DNA from: JAUSIF01 sp040901465
GTDB lineage: Bacteria > Pseudomonadota > Alphaproteobacteria > Rhizobiales > Xanthobacteraceae
Length of the DNA stretch: 64,000 nt
Reading direction: 5' to 3'
NCBI GenBank assembly: GCA_040901465.1
Contig: JBBDYN010000053.1
Location: forward strand, 193,142 to 257,141
The translations under genes and the position numbers were made by a program. Of this stretch, positions 53,453-61,213 are shown in pieces (positions within the stretch are counted from its first letter, which is position 1; each line of letters starts with the position of its first letter). Under the pieces are notes generated by a model. The model was not told the DNA's origin and did no database searches. It saw only the letters and a list, made by a program, of their open reading frames with translations.

Positions 53453-54685
53453 TTAGCGCTTGTCAGTTTTGCGTTTGCGCATGGCGGCGGTGCGGAGGCG
53501 CAAGGCGTTCAGCTTGATGAACCCCTCGGCATCGCGGTGGTCGTAGGCGACCGCGCCGTCTTCGAACGTGACAAGTTCGGGATCGTAGAGCGAATACGGG
53601 CTATCGCGGCCGGTGACGGCGACATTGCCCTTGTAGAGCTTGAGCCGCACGCGGCCGGTGACGAATTCCTGGCTGTTGTCGATCAGCGCCTGGAGCATTT
53701 CGCGCTCTGGCGTGAACCAGAAGCCGTAATAGATCAGCTCCGCGTAACGCGGCATGAGCGAGTCTTTCAGATGCGCGGCCTCGCGGTCGAGGGTGATCGA
53801 CTCGATACCGCGATGCGCGGCGAGCAAGATCGTGCCGCCGGGCGTCTCATAGACGCCGCGCGACTTCATGCCGACGAAGCGGTTCTCGACGAGATCGAGG
53901 CGGCCGATGCCGTTCGTGCGGCCGAGCTCGTTGAGCTTCGTCAATAGCGCGGCGGGCGAAAGCTTCTTGCCGTCGATCGCGACCGCGTCGCCCTTTTCGA
54001 AGTCGACGGATATTTCCGTGGCCTTGTCGGGCGCATTCTCGGGGGCGACGGTGCGCTGATAGACGTAGTCCGGCGGCTCTTTGCCCGGGTCCTCCAGCAC
54101 TTTGCCTTCGGATGAAGAGTGCAAAAGATTCGCATCGACCGAGAACGGCGCCTCGCCGCGCTTGTCCTTGGTGATCGGAATCTGGTGCTTCTCGGCGAAT
54201 TCGAGCAGCTTCGTGCGCGACGACAAATCCCATTCGCGCCACGGCGCGATCACGCGGATGTTGGGCTCGAGCGCGTAGTACGTGAGCTCGAAGCGCACCT
54301 GATCGTTGCCCTTGCCGGTCGCGCCATGGGCCACGGCGTCGGCGCCGGTCTTCTTCGCGATCTCGATCTGTTTCTTCGCGATCAGGGGCCGCGCGATGGA
54401 GGTGCCCAAGAGATACTGGCCCTCGTAGAGCGCATTCGCGCGGAACATTGGAAAAACGTAGTCGCGGACGAATTCCTCGCGCAGGTCCTCGATGAAAATG
54501 TTGTCGGGCTTGATGCCGAGCAGCACCGCTTTCTTGCGCGCGGGTTCGACTTCCTCGCCCTGGCCGAGGTCGGCCGTGAAGGTGACGACCTCGCACTTGT
54601 AGGTCGTCTGCAGCCATTTCAGAATCACGGAGGTGTCGAGCCCGCCGGAATAGGCAAGCACCACCTTCTTCACGTCCTTCGCCAT
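53453..54685 (-). CDS. argG: Argininosuccinate synthase
   Basis: This 410-residue enzyme joins citrulline and aspartate in arginine synthesis. The N-terminal PP-loop KVVLAYSGGLDTSVILKWL is intact. Further motifs are VVTFTADLGQGEEVEPARKKA, AHGATGKGNDQVRFEL, LHSSSEGKVLEDPGKEPPDY and NRFVGMKSRGVYETPGGTIL. The length is typical (about 400-410). The ATG at 54685 has a GGGGA ribosome binding site. It lies 60 bp downstream of a small membrane protein gene. Confidence 0.97.
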   Translation of the reverse strand: MAKDVKKVVLAYSGGLDTSVILKWLQTTYKCEVVTFTADLGQGEEVEPARKKAVLLGIKPDNIFIEDLREEFVRDYVFPMFRANALYEGQYLLGTSIARPLIAKKQIEIAKKTGADAVAHGATGKGNDQVRFELTYYALEPNIRVIAPWREWDLSSRTKLLEFAEKHQIPITKDKRGEAPFSVDANLLHSSSEGKVLEDPGKEPPDYVYQRTVAPENAPDKATEISVDFEKGDAVAIDGKKLSPAALLTKLNELGRTNGIGRLDLVENRFVGMKSRGVYETPGGTILLAAHRGIESITLDREAAHLKDSLMPRYAELIYYGFWFTPEREMLQALIDNSQEFVTGRVRLKLYKGNVAVTGRDSPYSLYDPELVTFEDGAVAYDHRDAEGFIKLNALRLRTAAMRKRKTDKR

Positions 54686-54745
54686 CGATAGTTCCCCGCG
54701 AATGCGGGGGACTTATAGGCGGAGGCCGGGCGGGCGCAAAGCCGG

Positions 54746-55195
54746 TTAGGTCGGGCGGTCGACGGCTGTGCTTGCGCGCCACGTGCCGGCGGTGCGGCCG
54801 GCAATGAGCCAGTAGACAAGCCCGGCGGCGATGCCGGCCGCTGCCATCAGCTCGAAATTCGTGCCGAAGGGGGAGTTCACCTGGAACTGCGGCGCGCGCT
54901 CGACGAAGCCGAGCGTGTAGCCGCAGAAGAGGCCGACCGCGCCGCCGGCGAGCGCGTAGATCAGGAGCGAGCGCAGGCTGAACGTCTCCGCTAGCAGGAT
55001 CACGACCGCGGCCGGTGCGAAAGAGAAAGCCGCGACGAAGGCGCTGGTGGTCAGAATAAAGATCGAAACGATGGGCCAGGCATCGGGCTCGGGCAGCGTC
55101 GGCGCCCCAGAACCGAGCACGAGCACCGCGGCCGCGGCAATGCTTGCGAGCCAGAACGCGAACAGCACGACGAAGAAGCGGAAGAAGAGCGCCAA
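54746..55195 (-). CDS. Hypothetical four-helix membrane protein
   Basis: This 149-residue protein of unknown family has four hydrophobic segments: FFRFFVVLFAFWLASIAAAA, a second around IVSIFILTTSAFVAAFSFAP, a third around LLIYALAGGAVGLFCGY, and a last around LMAAAGIAAGLVYWLIAGRT. The C-terminus is short and polar. It appears to use a TTG start (55195), with AAGGAC 9 bases upstream and no internal ATG before the second helix. Similar short proteins precede argG in rhizobia, though I cannot name a function. A palindromic repeat lies just upstream. Confidence 0.65.
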   Translation of the reverse strand: MALFFRFFVVLFAFWLASIAAAAVLVLGSGAPTLPEPDAWPIVSIFILTTSAFVAAFSFAPAAVVILLAETFSLRSLLIYALAGGAVGLFCGYTLGFVERAPQFQVNSPFGTNFELMAAAGIAAGLVYWLIAGRTAGTWRASTAVDRPT

Positions 55196-55228
55196 GGAGT
55201 CAGTGTCCTTTTCGACGGGGCTAAATTG

Positions 55229-55313
55229 TCATGCCCGGGCTTGACCCGGGCATCCATGCAGCAATTCCATGCGGCGCGGCCGTATGGATTGCCGGGTCAA
55301 GCCCGGCAATGAC
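55229..55313. repeat. BIME-like palindromic repeat element, copy B
   Basis: The arms TCATGCCCGGGCTTGAC (55229-55245) and GTCAAGCCCGGCAATGA (near 55297-55313) are inverse copies, and each arm with its neighbouring bases is itself a hairpin. The internal ATCCATGC and GTATGGAT also pair, so the whole element forms a long branched stem. It lies in the space between the rlmN stop and the next gene. Related copies are at 12834 and 58353. Confidence 0.85.
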
Positions 55314-55349
55314 GGTTAGAGATCGGTTCGATTTCATCGGAAGGCTGGC

Positions 55350-56555
55350 TCAGTCCGTCATGGCCATGGCGCGGAACGCCATGCGCTCGCGCGCGGTGAG
55401 CTTCTGGGTCTCGGATTTCAGCTGGCCGCAGGCGGCGAGGATGTCGCGGCCGCGCGGCTTGCGCACCGGGCTCGCGTAGCCTGCGTTGAAGACGATCTCG
55501 GAAAATTGCTCGATCGTCTGCCAGTCCGAGCATTCGTACTTGGTGCCGGGCCAGGGATTGAACGGGATCAGGTTGATCTTCGCGGGCATGCCCTGGAGCA
55601 GCCGCACGAGCGCCTTGGCGTCCTCGGGCGTGTCGTTCACGCCCTTCAGCATCACGTATTCGAACGTGATGCGCCGCGCGTTCGACGCGCCGGGATAGGT
55701 GCGGCAGGCGTCGAGCAGATCCTTGATCGGATATTTCTTGTTCAACGGCACTAGCTCGCTGCGCAGCTCGTCGCGCGTCGCATGCAGCGAGATCGCGAGC
55801 ATGGCGCCCACCTCGGCGCCGAGGCGCCCGATCTCCGGCACGACGCCGGCGGTGGAAACCGTGATGCGGCGCTTGCCGATGGAGATTCCATCACCGTCGG
55901 CGATGGTTTCCACCGCCTGCTTCACCCCGTCGAAATTATAGAGCGGCTCGCCCATGCCCATGAACACGATGTTGGTAACGAGGCGTGGCGCTTCGGCCTC
56001 GGAGGCCGTGCCTTCGGCGCGCACGGCGCCCGGCCATTCGCCGAGGCAGTCGCGCGCGATCATCACCTGCGCGACGATCTCGGCGGCGGTGAGATTGCGC
56101 ACGAGCCGCTGGGTGCCGGTGTGGCAGAAGGTGCAGGAGAGGGTGCAGCCCACCTGGCTTGAGACGCAGAGCGTGCCGCGGTCGCTCTCGGGAATGTAGA
56201 CCGTCTCGATCTCGTGCGGCGGCTCGCCGGGATGCTCGGCGGGCAGGCGGATTAGCCACTTGCGCGTGCCGTCCGTGGAAGCTTGCTCGATCACGATCTC
56301 CGGCCGCGCCAGCGAAAAATGCCCGGCGAGCTTCGCGCGCAGATGCTTCGACACGTTCGACATCTGCTCGAACTCGGTCGCGCCGCGGAAATAGATCCAG
56401 TGCCAGAGCTGGGAGACGCGCATGCGGCTCTCGCGCTCAGGTACGCCGATCTCGGCGAGGGCGGCGGCGAGCCCCGCGCGGTCGAGGCCGACGAGCGAGG
56501 GCTTCGCCTTTGCAGGCGCGGGCGTCTTGAGGTCGGGGTCAGAAAGCGTTGTCAT
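55350..56555 (-). CDS. rlmN: Dual-specificity 23S rRNA/tRNA adenine-C2 methyltransferase RlmN
   Basis: This 401-residue radical-SAM enzyme methylates A2503 of 23S rRNA and A37 of some tRNAs. The iron-sulfur cluster motif GCTLSCTFCHTGTQ (C-x3-C-x2-C) lies about residue 145. The N-terminus carries the RlmN accessory domain (RVSQLWHWIYFRGATEFEQM). The methyl-carrying Cys is probably in the C-terminal DILAACGQL, and RITVSTAGVVPEI and RRITFEYVMLKGVND are also characteristic. The copy appears intact. The ialB gene ends 66 bp upstream. Confidence 0.96.
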   Translation of the reverse strand: MTTLSDPDLKTPAPAKAKPSLVGLDRAGLAAALAEIGVPERESRMRVSQLWHWIYFRGATEFEQMSNVSKHLRAKLAGHFSLARPEIVIEQASTDGTRKWLIRLPAEHPGEPPHEIETVYIPESDRGTLCVSSQVGCTLSCTFCHTGTQRLVRNLTAAEIVAQVMIARDCLGEWPGAVRAEGTASEAEAPRLVTNIVFMGMGEPLYNFDGVKQAVETIADGDGISIGKRRITVSTAGVVPEIGRLGAEVGAMLAISLHATRDELRSELVPLNKKYPIKDLLDACRTYPGASNARRITFEYVMLKGVNDTPEDAKALVRLLQGMPAKINLIPFNPWPGTKYECSDWQTIEQFSEIVFNAGYASPVRKPRGRDILAACGQLKSETQKLTARERMAFRAMAMTD

Positions 56556-56620
56556 CGGGCAGATAGATCGTCCTGCCCGGCCGCCGGGTCAATGGTGATG
56601 CGGCAGAGGCCGGGTTCGCC

Positions 56621-57160
56621 CTATTTGCACTCTTGCGCAACGCGATCGAGCGCCTGTGCGATGCCGGAGAGCGAATAGCGGTCGGTGGTCGCGTTGCCGC
56701 GGACGGACGTGCTCTTCATCGTAAGGTCCTTGCCCTTGCGCATGGCGTCGATCAGCCGCGCCTCCTCGGCGACGTTGCGGATCCAGGCTCCGGTTTGGCG
56801 CGCATACAGCGCGAACGTGTCATTGCCGATCGTGAGGGCGGGGTCGGCGTCCTCCTTCATCGGAAAGCCGACGATGACGCTGAATTCGTTGCGCACGTTG
56901 TCGCCCGGGCGGGTGCTGATGAAGATGTAGCCGGGGTCGCGATTGAGCGTGGCCGGCAGGCGGTCCTTCGGCTGGGTGAGCGCGAAGCAGACCTTCGACT
57001 TCTGACCCTGACTCACATAGACGCCCCAGTCGCCGTATTGCCCGATCAGAGATGGAGCGGCGCCGCCGGCCTGGCCCTGCGCCGGCATCGGCGCGAAGCC
57101 CGCGCTTGTCGCAAGCAGCGCCGCGCTGGCGAGCGCGATGAAATTCGAACGATGGGTCAT
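56621..57160 (-). CDS. Invasion-associated locus B (IalB) family protein
   Basis: This 179-residue secreted protein has a signal peptide (MTHRSNFIALASAALLATSAG, cleavage probably after GQA). The mature part shows IGQYGDWGVYVSQGQKSKVCF, RPGDNVRNEFSVIVGFPMKE and a terminal Cys (VAQEC), the IalB pattern. The name comes from Bartonella, but the family is widespread in non-pathogenic rhizobia and its function is unknown, presumably in the envelope. The ATG at 57160 has GGGAGG. Confidence 0.9.
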   Translation of the reverse strand: MTHRSNFIALASAALLATSAGFAPMPAQGQAGGAAPSLIGQYGDWGVYVSQGQKSKVCFALTQPKDRLPATLNRDPGYIFISTRPGDNVRNEFSVIVGFPMKEDADPALTIGNDTFALYARQTGAWIRNVAEEARLIDAMRKGKDLTMKSTSVRGNATTDRYSLSGIAQALDRVAQECK

Positions 57161-57356
57161 GGTCGTTGCCTCCCACGATCCGCGGAACCGAATCCGCGAT
57201 TACAGTCAGCGATACGATGAATAGCTGCCGCGAGCACCCGATTTCAACCCGCCCTCACGGCGCTCGGCGAAACCACGCGTGGCCTAGCCGTGGACGCAGA
57301 CGAAAAAATGGCGCAAAGACGCGCCGCATGCAAATGCGGGGCATGAGGACGATCAC

Positions 57357-58331
57357 GTGAAGGCAGTGCTGTGCGTTCGTCCCGGGCCGCCCGAGGCGCT
57401 GGAAATCGCCGACCTGCCGGACCCTAAGCCGGGACCGGGCGAAGCGCTGTGCGACGTGAAGGCCGCAGGGCTTAATCTCTTCGATCTCCTGATCATCTCG
57501 AACCGGTACCAGGTGAAGCCCGCGCTGCCGTTTTCGCCGGGGGCGGAGTTCGCCGGCGTCGTCATGGCGGTGGGTGAGGGCGTGCATGAAGTCGCGCCCG
57601 GCGACCGGGTCTGCAGCTACGTCGGCTATGGCGCGGCGCGCGAGAAGATCGCCGTGCTCGCGCGCTCGCTTGTGCGGATTTCCGACGCGATCAGCTTCGA
57701 GACCGCGGCAGGGCTCATCGTCACGTACAGCACGGCGATTCATGCGCTTGAGGATCGGGCGCGAATCAAGAAAGGCGAGACGCTCGCCGTGCTCGGGGCC
57801 GCGGGCGGCGTCGGGATCGCCGCCGTTGAAGTCGGCAAGATTCTGGGCGCGCGGGTGATTGCGTGCGCGTCCTCACCGGAAAAGCTTGCGTTCGCGCGCG
57901 AGCGCGGCGCCGACGCATCGATCGACTATTCGCGCGAGGATTTGAAAGAGCGGCTGCGCGAGCTCACGGATGGGCGCGGCGCGGACGTCGTGCTCGATCC
58001 GGTTGGCGGGCCGCTCGCCGAGCCCGCCGTTCGTGGGACCGCCTGGGAGGGACGCTATCTCGTGGTCGGCTTTGCCGCGGGCGAAATACCGAAGCTTGCG
58101 CTTAATCACGTGCTCTTGCGCGGCTGCTCGGTCGTGGGCGTGACGTGGGGGATGCTCGCGCGCCACGATCCCCCGCGCATGAAGGCGCTCGCTGACCAAG
58201 CCATGAAATGGGCGGTCGAGGGCAGGATTTCCGCCCACGTGGACAAGGTCTATCCGCTCGCGCGCGTGGCCGAAGCGCTCACGGCGATCTCGCGCCGCGA
58301 GGTCAAGGGCAAGATCATTCTGAAGGTTTGA
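57357..58331 (+). CDS. Zinc-independent NADPH:quinone oxidoreductase (MDR family)
   Basis: This 324-residue medium-chain reductase/dehydrogenase is of the quinone oxidoreductase type. It shows the NADPH Rossmann motif TLAVLGAAGGVGIAAVEVGK around residue 145, LPFSPGAEFAGVVMAVGEGV near residue 60, DVVLDPVGGPLAEPA, and VGFAAGEIPKLALNHVLLRG toward the C-terminus. Zinc-ligating Cys clusters of alcohol dehydrogenases are absent. The GTG start has GAGGA. It is divergent from ialB across 196 bp that contain no other gene. Confidence 0.9.
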   Translation: MKAVLCVRPGPPEALEIADLPDPKPGPGEALCDVKAAGLNLFDLLIISNRYQVKPALPFSPGAEFAGVVMAVGEGVHEVAPGDRVCSYVGYGAAREKIAVLARSLVRISDAISFETAAGLIVTYSTAIHALEDRARIKKGETLAVLGAAGGVGIAAVEVGKILGARVIACASSPEKLAFARERGADASIDYSREDLKERLRELTDGRGADVVLDPVGGPLAEPAVRGTAWEGRYLVVGFAAGEIPKLALNHVLLRGCSVVGVTWGMLARHDPPRMKALADQAMKWAVEGRISAHVDKVYPLARVAEALTAISRREVKGKIILKV

Positions 58332-58352
58332 TCAGCCGCTGATCCGGTAAAT

Positions 58353-58438
58353 CGTCATCCCCGCGCTTGTCGCGGGCATCCACGCCTTCCTTGCCGCAAA
58401 TCAAAGCGTGGATGGCCGGGACAAGCCCGGCCATGACG
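58353..58438. repeat. BIME-like palindromic repeat element, copy C
   Basis: The arms are TCATCCCCGCGCTTGTCGCG at 58356-58375 and, inverted, a copy ending GACAAGCCCGGCCATGACG. Inside, ATCCACGCC and GCGTGGAT also pair, giving a branched stem. The arms are more diverged from the other two copies (CTTGTC in place of CTTGAC), so it belongs to a related subtype. It fills the gap between the convergent oxidoreductase and DUF1232 genes. Confidence 0.85.
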
Positions 58439-58470
58439 TGGAATGTTTCTCGATTTCAACCGATTTCGTG

Positions 58471-58845
58471 TCAGCGCTGCGGCGCTTCGCCGACATCGGT
58501 CAACGCGCGGCGCGCGGCCTCGCGATGCTCGGGCAGGATATAGGCGGCAATCAACTGCAGCGTCGCCGCGAGCACGGCTGCGTCGTCGGTAAAGCCGAGC
58601 GCGGGGAGCACGTCGGGCAGTGCATCGGCTGGCGCTATGAAATAGACGAGTGCGCCAAAGATCGCCGCGCGCACGCGCACCGGCGTCGCGCGATCGAGCG
58701 CGCAGTAATAGGCCGCGATGGCGTCCTCGGCGAAGGGAACATAGGCGGCGACAGTCCGCAGCTTGTGCCAAAAGCCGCGCGCGACGCGGACGGCGTCATC
58801 GGCGGCGCTTCTCGCGAACTGATTCTCGCTTGTCGCTGCGGACAT
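58471..58845 (-). CDS. DUF1232 (YkvA-type) family protein
   Basis: This 124-residue protein has the DUF1232 core RVRAAIFGALVYFIAPADALPDVLPALGFTDDAAVLAATL, in which the PxDxxPD stretch is the hallmark. It appears membrane-associated through one or two hydrophobic segments. Function is unknown. The ATG at 58845 has GAGGGAAG. It is the last of four consecutive minus-strand genes (esterase, thpR, pterin dehydratase, DUF1232). Confidence 0.85.
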   Translation of the reverse strand: MSAATSENQFARSAADDAVRVARGFWHKLRTVAAYVPFAEDAIAAYYCALDRATPVRVRAAIFGALVYFIAPADALPDVLPALGFTDDAAVLAATLQLIAAYILPEHREAARRALTDVGEAPQR

Positions 58846-58912
58846 GCTTCCCTCGCGCGGCGCTAGTCTGGCGGGAATCAAATGGCCGTTTGAAGGCGTC
58901 GCCGCAAGGGGT

Positions 58913-59212
58913 TTACGCCCCGCCGGTGGCGAGCCGGTCCATTGCCTCGGCAAGCTTCACGTCGAGGTCGGTCACGCCGCCTGCGTCGTGGGTCGAGAGC
59001 GTCACGTCCACGGTCTTGTAGACGTTGAACCATTCGGGATGGTGGTCGAACTTCTCGGCGATCAGCGCGACCCGGGTCATGAAGCCGAAGGCCGCATTGA
59101 AATTCTTGAACACGAATTTCTTGGTGATAGCGTCGCGGCCGGGAACTTCGGTCCACCCCTCGAGCTTCGCGAGCGCCTGTTTGCGCGCACCGCCCGTTAG
59201 CCTCTCTTGCAT
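58913..59212 (-). CDS. phhB: Pterin-4a-carbinolamine dehydratase
   Basis: This 99-residue enzyme recycles the pterin cofactor of aromatic amino-acid hydroxylases. It contains EGWTEVPGRDAITKKFVFKNF and the active-site segment KFDHHPEWFNVYKTVDVTL with the two His plus the later HDAGGVTDLDVKLA. All the catalytic His are present. No aromatic hydroxylase is in the window, and some bacterial members have a different, molybdopterin-linked role. The ATG at 59212 has GGAGG. thpR ends 17 bp upstream. Confidence 0.95.
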   Translation of the reverse strand: MQERLTGGARKQALAKLEGWTEVPGRDAITKKFVFKNFNAAFGFMTRVALIAEKFDHHPEWFNVYKTVDVTLSTHDAGGVTDLDVKLAEAMDRLATGGA

Positions 59213-59229
59213 TGGCTTGCCTCCGGCGT

Positions 59230-59766
59230 TCAACCGTCGAGCGGATAGGCGGCCTCCACCACATAGGGACCGCCACCGACCGACGCGCGGGAAGAAAACA
59301 GCACGAAGCGGGTCACGGGGAAAGTCGGGCTGCGAAACGGTCCGCGGCTCGACAAATAATCCGCGACCTGGTGGGCGGAGGAGTCGCGCAGCCGCGCCAG
59401 CGCCACGTGCGGCGCGAACTTGCGCGACTCAGGGGGAAGTCCGATTCGTCGCAGCAGCCGCTCGTGCTCGGCCTGAAGCTCGGTGAGCACGGGATTGGGG
59501 CTCGCGCCCGCGAACACGGCGCGCGGCTTGCGGCCGCCGAACTGGTCGAGCCGGTCGAGCGCGATCTCGAAAGCGGGCCGGCGCACGCCACCCAGCAATT
59601 GCATCACGTCGCGGCCGATGTCGCCGTCCACGTCGCCGATGAAGCGGAGCGTCATGTGGTAATTTGCCGGGTCGATCCAGCGCGCGCCGGGCAAGCCGCC
59701 GCGCAGCATGGAAAGACCCTGTGCGATCTGCGGCGGAATCTCGATGCCGGTGAAGAGGCGGGGCAT
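59230..59766 (-). CDS. thpR: RNA 2',3'-cyclic phosphodiesterase ThpR (2'-5' RNA ligase family)
   Basis: This 178-residue 2H-phosphoesterase carries both catalytic motifs, HMTLRFIGD (about residue 43) and HVALARL (about residue 124). It opens cyclic phosphates on RNA ends, and the E. coli enzyme also seals some tRNA halves in reverse. The N-terminus PRLFTGIEIPPQIAQGLSML is typical. It lies 3 bp after the esterase stop and 17 bp before phhB, so these are co-transcribed. Confidence 0.94.
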   Translation of the reverse strand: MPRLFTGIEIPPQIAQGLSMLRGGLPGARWIDPANYHMTLRFIGDVDGDIGRDVMQLLGGVRRPAFEIALDRLDQFGGRKPRAVFAGASPNPVLTELQAEHERLLRRIGLPPESRKFAPHVALARLRDSSAHQVADYLSSRGPFRSPTFPVTRFVLFSSRASVGGGPYVVEAAYPLDG

Positions 59767-59769
59767 GGG

Positions 59770-60447
59770 TCAGCTCTTTTGCTTCGCACGCACACGCCCG
59801 ATCAACGCCTCGACCGCGGGCAACATGCGCGCCACGATCGCGTCGACGCCGGCTGCGGTCGGATGCAGCCCGTCGCGCTGGTTCAGCTTCGCGTCGGTGG
59901 CGACGCCGTCGAGGAAGAACGGATAAAGAATTAGGCCGTGCTCCTTCGCGAGATCCGGGTAAATACGGTCGAACTTCGCGTAATAGTCGCCGCCGAGATT
60001 GCGTGGCGCCCGCATGCCGGCGAGCAGCACCTCGACGCGGCGCTCCTTGAGGCGGCGGATGATCGTATCGAGTGCCTTGCGGGTGACGGCCGGGTCGACG
60101 CCGCGCAGCGCATCGTTGGCGCCGAGCTCCAAGATCACCGCATCGGTGCCGTCGGGAACGGACCAGTCGAGGCGTGCGAGCCCGGCACTCGCCGTATCTC
60201 CGGAAACCCCGGCATTGGCGATCCGCACGTCTTGGCCCCTGGGCTTGAGCGCCGCTTCGAGCTTCACTGGAAACGCCTCGGATTCGGCAAGGCCGAGGCC
60301 AGCGGTCAGACTATCGCCCAAGGCAACGATGCGGACGGGCTCGGCGGCGACGGCGCAGGTCGAGCCAACGTGAGCGCACAGAGCGCCCAGCAATGCTAGA
60401 ACTGCGGCCCGTCGCGACAACGCCGCATTTGTGACCGAGCCCGTCAT
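59770..60447 (-). CDS. GDSL-type arylesterase/thioesterase I (TesA-like)
   Basis: This 225-residue periplasmic SGNH hydrolase has a signal peptide (ALSRRAAVLALLGALCAHVG, ending AVAAEP). The four SGNH blocks are VALGDSLTAGLGL, the Gly in GVSGDTASAG, LELGANDALRG and RDGLHPTAAG. E. coli TesA has the same fold and similar length and is also beside the ybbA-ybbP exporter genes, as here. The ATG at 60447 is chosen so the signal peptide is near the start. It is divergent from the ABC gene. Confidence 0.9.
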   Translation of the reverse strand: MTGSVTNAALSRRAAVLALLGALCAHVGSTCAVAAEPVRIVALGDSLTAGLGLAESEAFPVKLEAALKPRGQDVRIANAGVSGDTASAGLARLDWSVPDGTDAVILELGANDALRGVDPAVTRKALDTIIRRLKERRVEVLLAGMRAPRNLGGDYYAKFDRIYPDLAKEHGLILYPFFLDGVATDAKLNQRDGLHPTAAGVDAIVARMLPAVEALIGRVRAKQKS

Positions 60448-60478
60448 CCCGCTGTCACGCCCCGTACCGACCGAACGC

Positions 60479-61213
60479 ATGGACCAATCCTCGACCAAGA
60501 GCCGCCTCGATCAGCCCGCCGTCCGCATCGAGGGCGTGGACCTTTCGCTCGGCTCCGGCGCCGCCCGCGTACATATCCTCAAGCAGGTGTCGCTTCAAAT
60601 CCGGCGCGGCGAAGCGGTCGGTCTCGTCGGGCCGTCGGGGTCGGGCAAATCGACGCTTCTCATGGTGATGGCCGGGCTCGAGCGCCCGAACGAGGGGCGC
60701 GTCGTCGTGGTGGGCGAGGAACTGGGCCAACTCGACGAGGACGCACTCGCGCGCTTCCGCGGGCGCGCGGTCGGCATCGTGTTCCAGTCGTTCCATCTCA
60801 TTCCGACCATGACCGCGCTCGAGAACGTCGCGGTGCCGCTCGAGCTCGCGGGACGCGATGACGCGATGAAGCGCGCGGCGGCGGAGCTCGTAGGGGTCGG
60901 GCTCGGCGAGCGGCTCGGGCATTATCCGGCGCAGCTCTCCGGCGGCGAGCAGCAGCGCGTGGCGCTCGCGCGCGCGCTTGCGCCCGATCCCGCGCTCGTG
61001 ATCGCGGACGAGCCGACCGGCAATCTCGACGAGGCCACAGGTACAGAAATTATGGATTTGCTATTCGCCAAGCGCGAGGAGCGCGGCTCGACGCTCGTGA
61101 TCGTGACGCACGACCCGGCGCTCGTGCGACGCTGCGACCGGGTGATCCGCATGCATTCGGGAATCGTCGAGGTAGCGCCGGCGCGCGCCGACGCCAAGGC
61201 AAGCCAAGCATGA
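60479..61213 (+). CDS. LolD/YbbA-type ABC transporter ATP-binding protein
   Basis: This 244-residue ATPase of the LolD/MacB group has Walker A GLVGPSGSGKSTLLMVMAG, signature AQLSGGEQQRVALARALA, Walker B LVIADEPTGNLDEATG and switch His in VIVTHDPALV. It should power the FtsX-type permease encoded immediately downstream (ATGA overlap). With the esterase gene this reproduces the E. coli tesA/ybbA/ybbP arrangement. The start could be GTG at 60431 or ATG at 60479. The latter leaves room for the divergent esterase. Confidence 0.93.
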   Translation: MDQSSTKSRLDQPAVRIEGVDLSLGSGAARVHILKQVSLQIRRGEAVGLVGPSGSGKSTLLMVMAGLERPNEGRVVVVGEELGQLDEDALARFRGRAVGIVFQSFHLIPTMTALENVAVPLELAGRDDAMKRAAAELVGVGLGERLGHYPAQLSGGEQQRVALARALAPDPALVIADEPTGNLDEATGTEIMDLLFAKREERGSTLVIVTHDPALVRRCDRVIRMHSGIVEVAPARADAKASQA

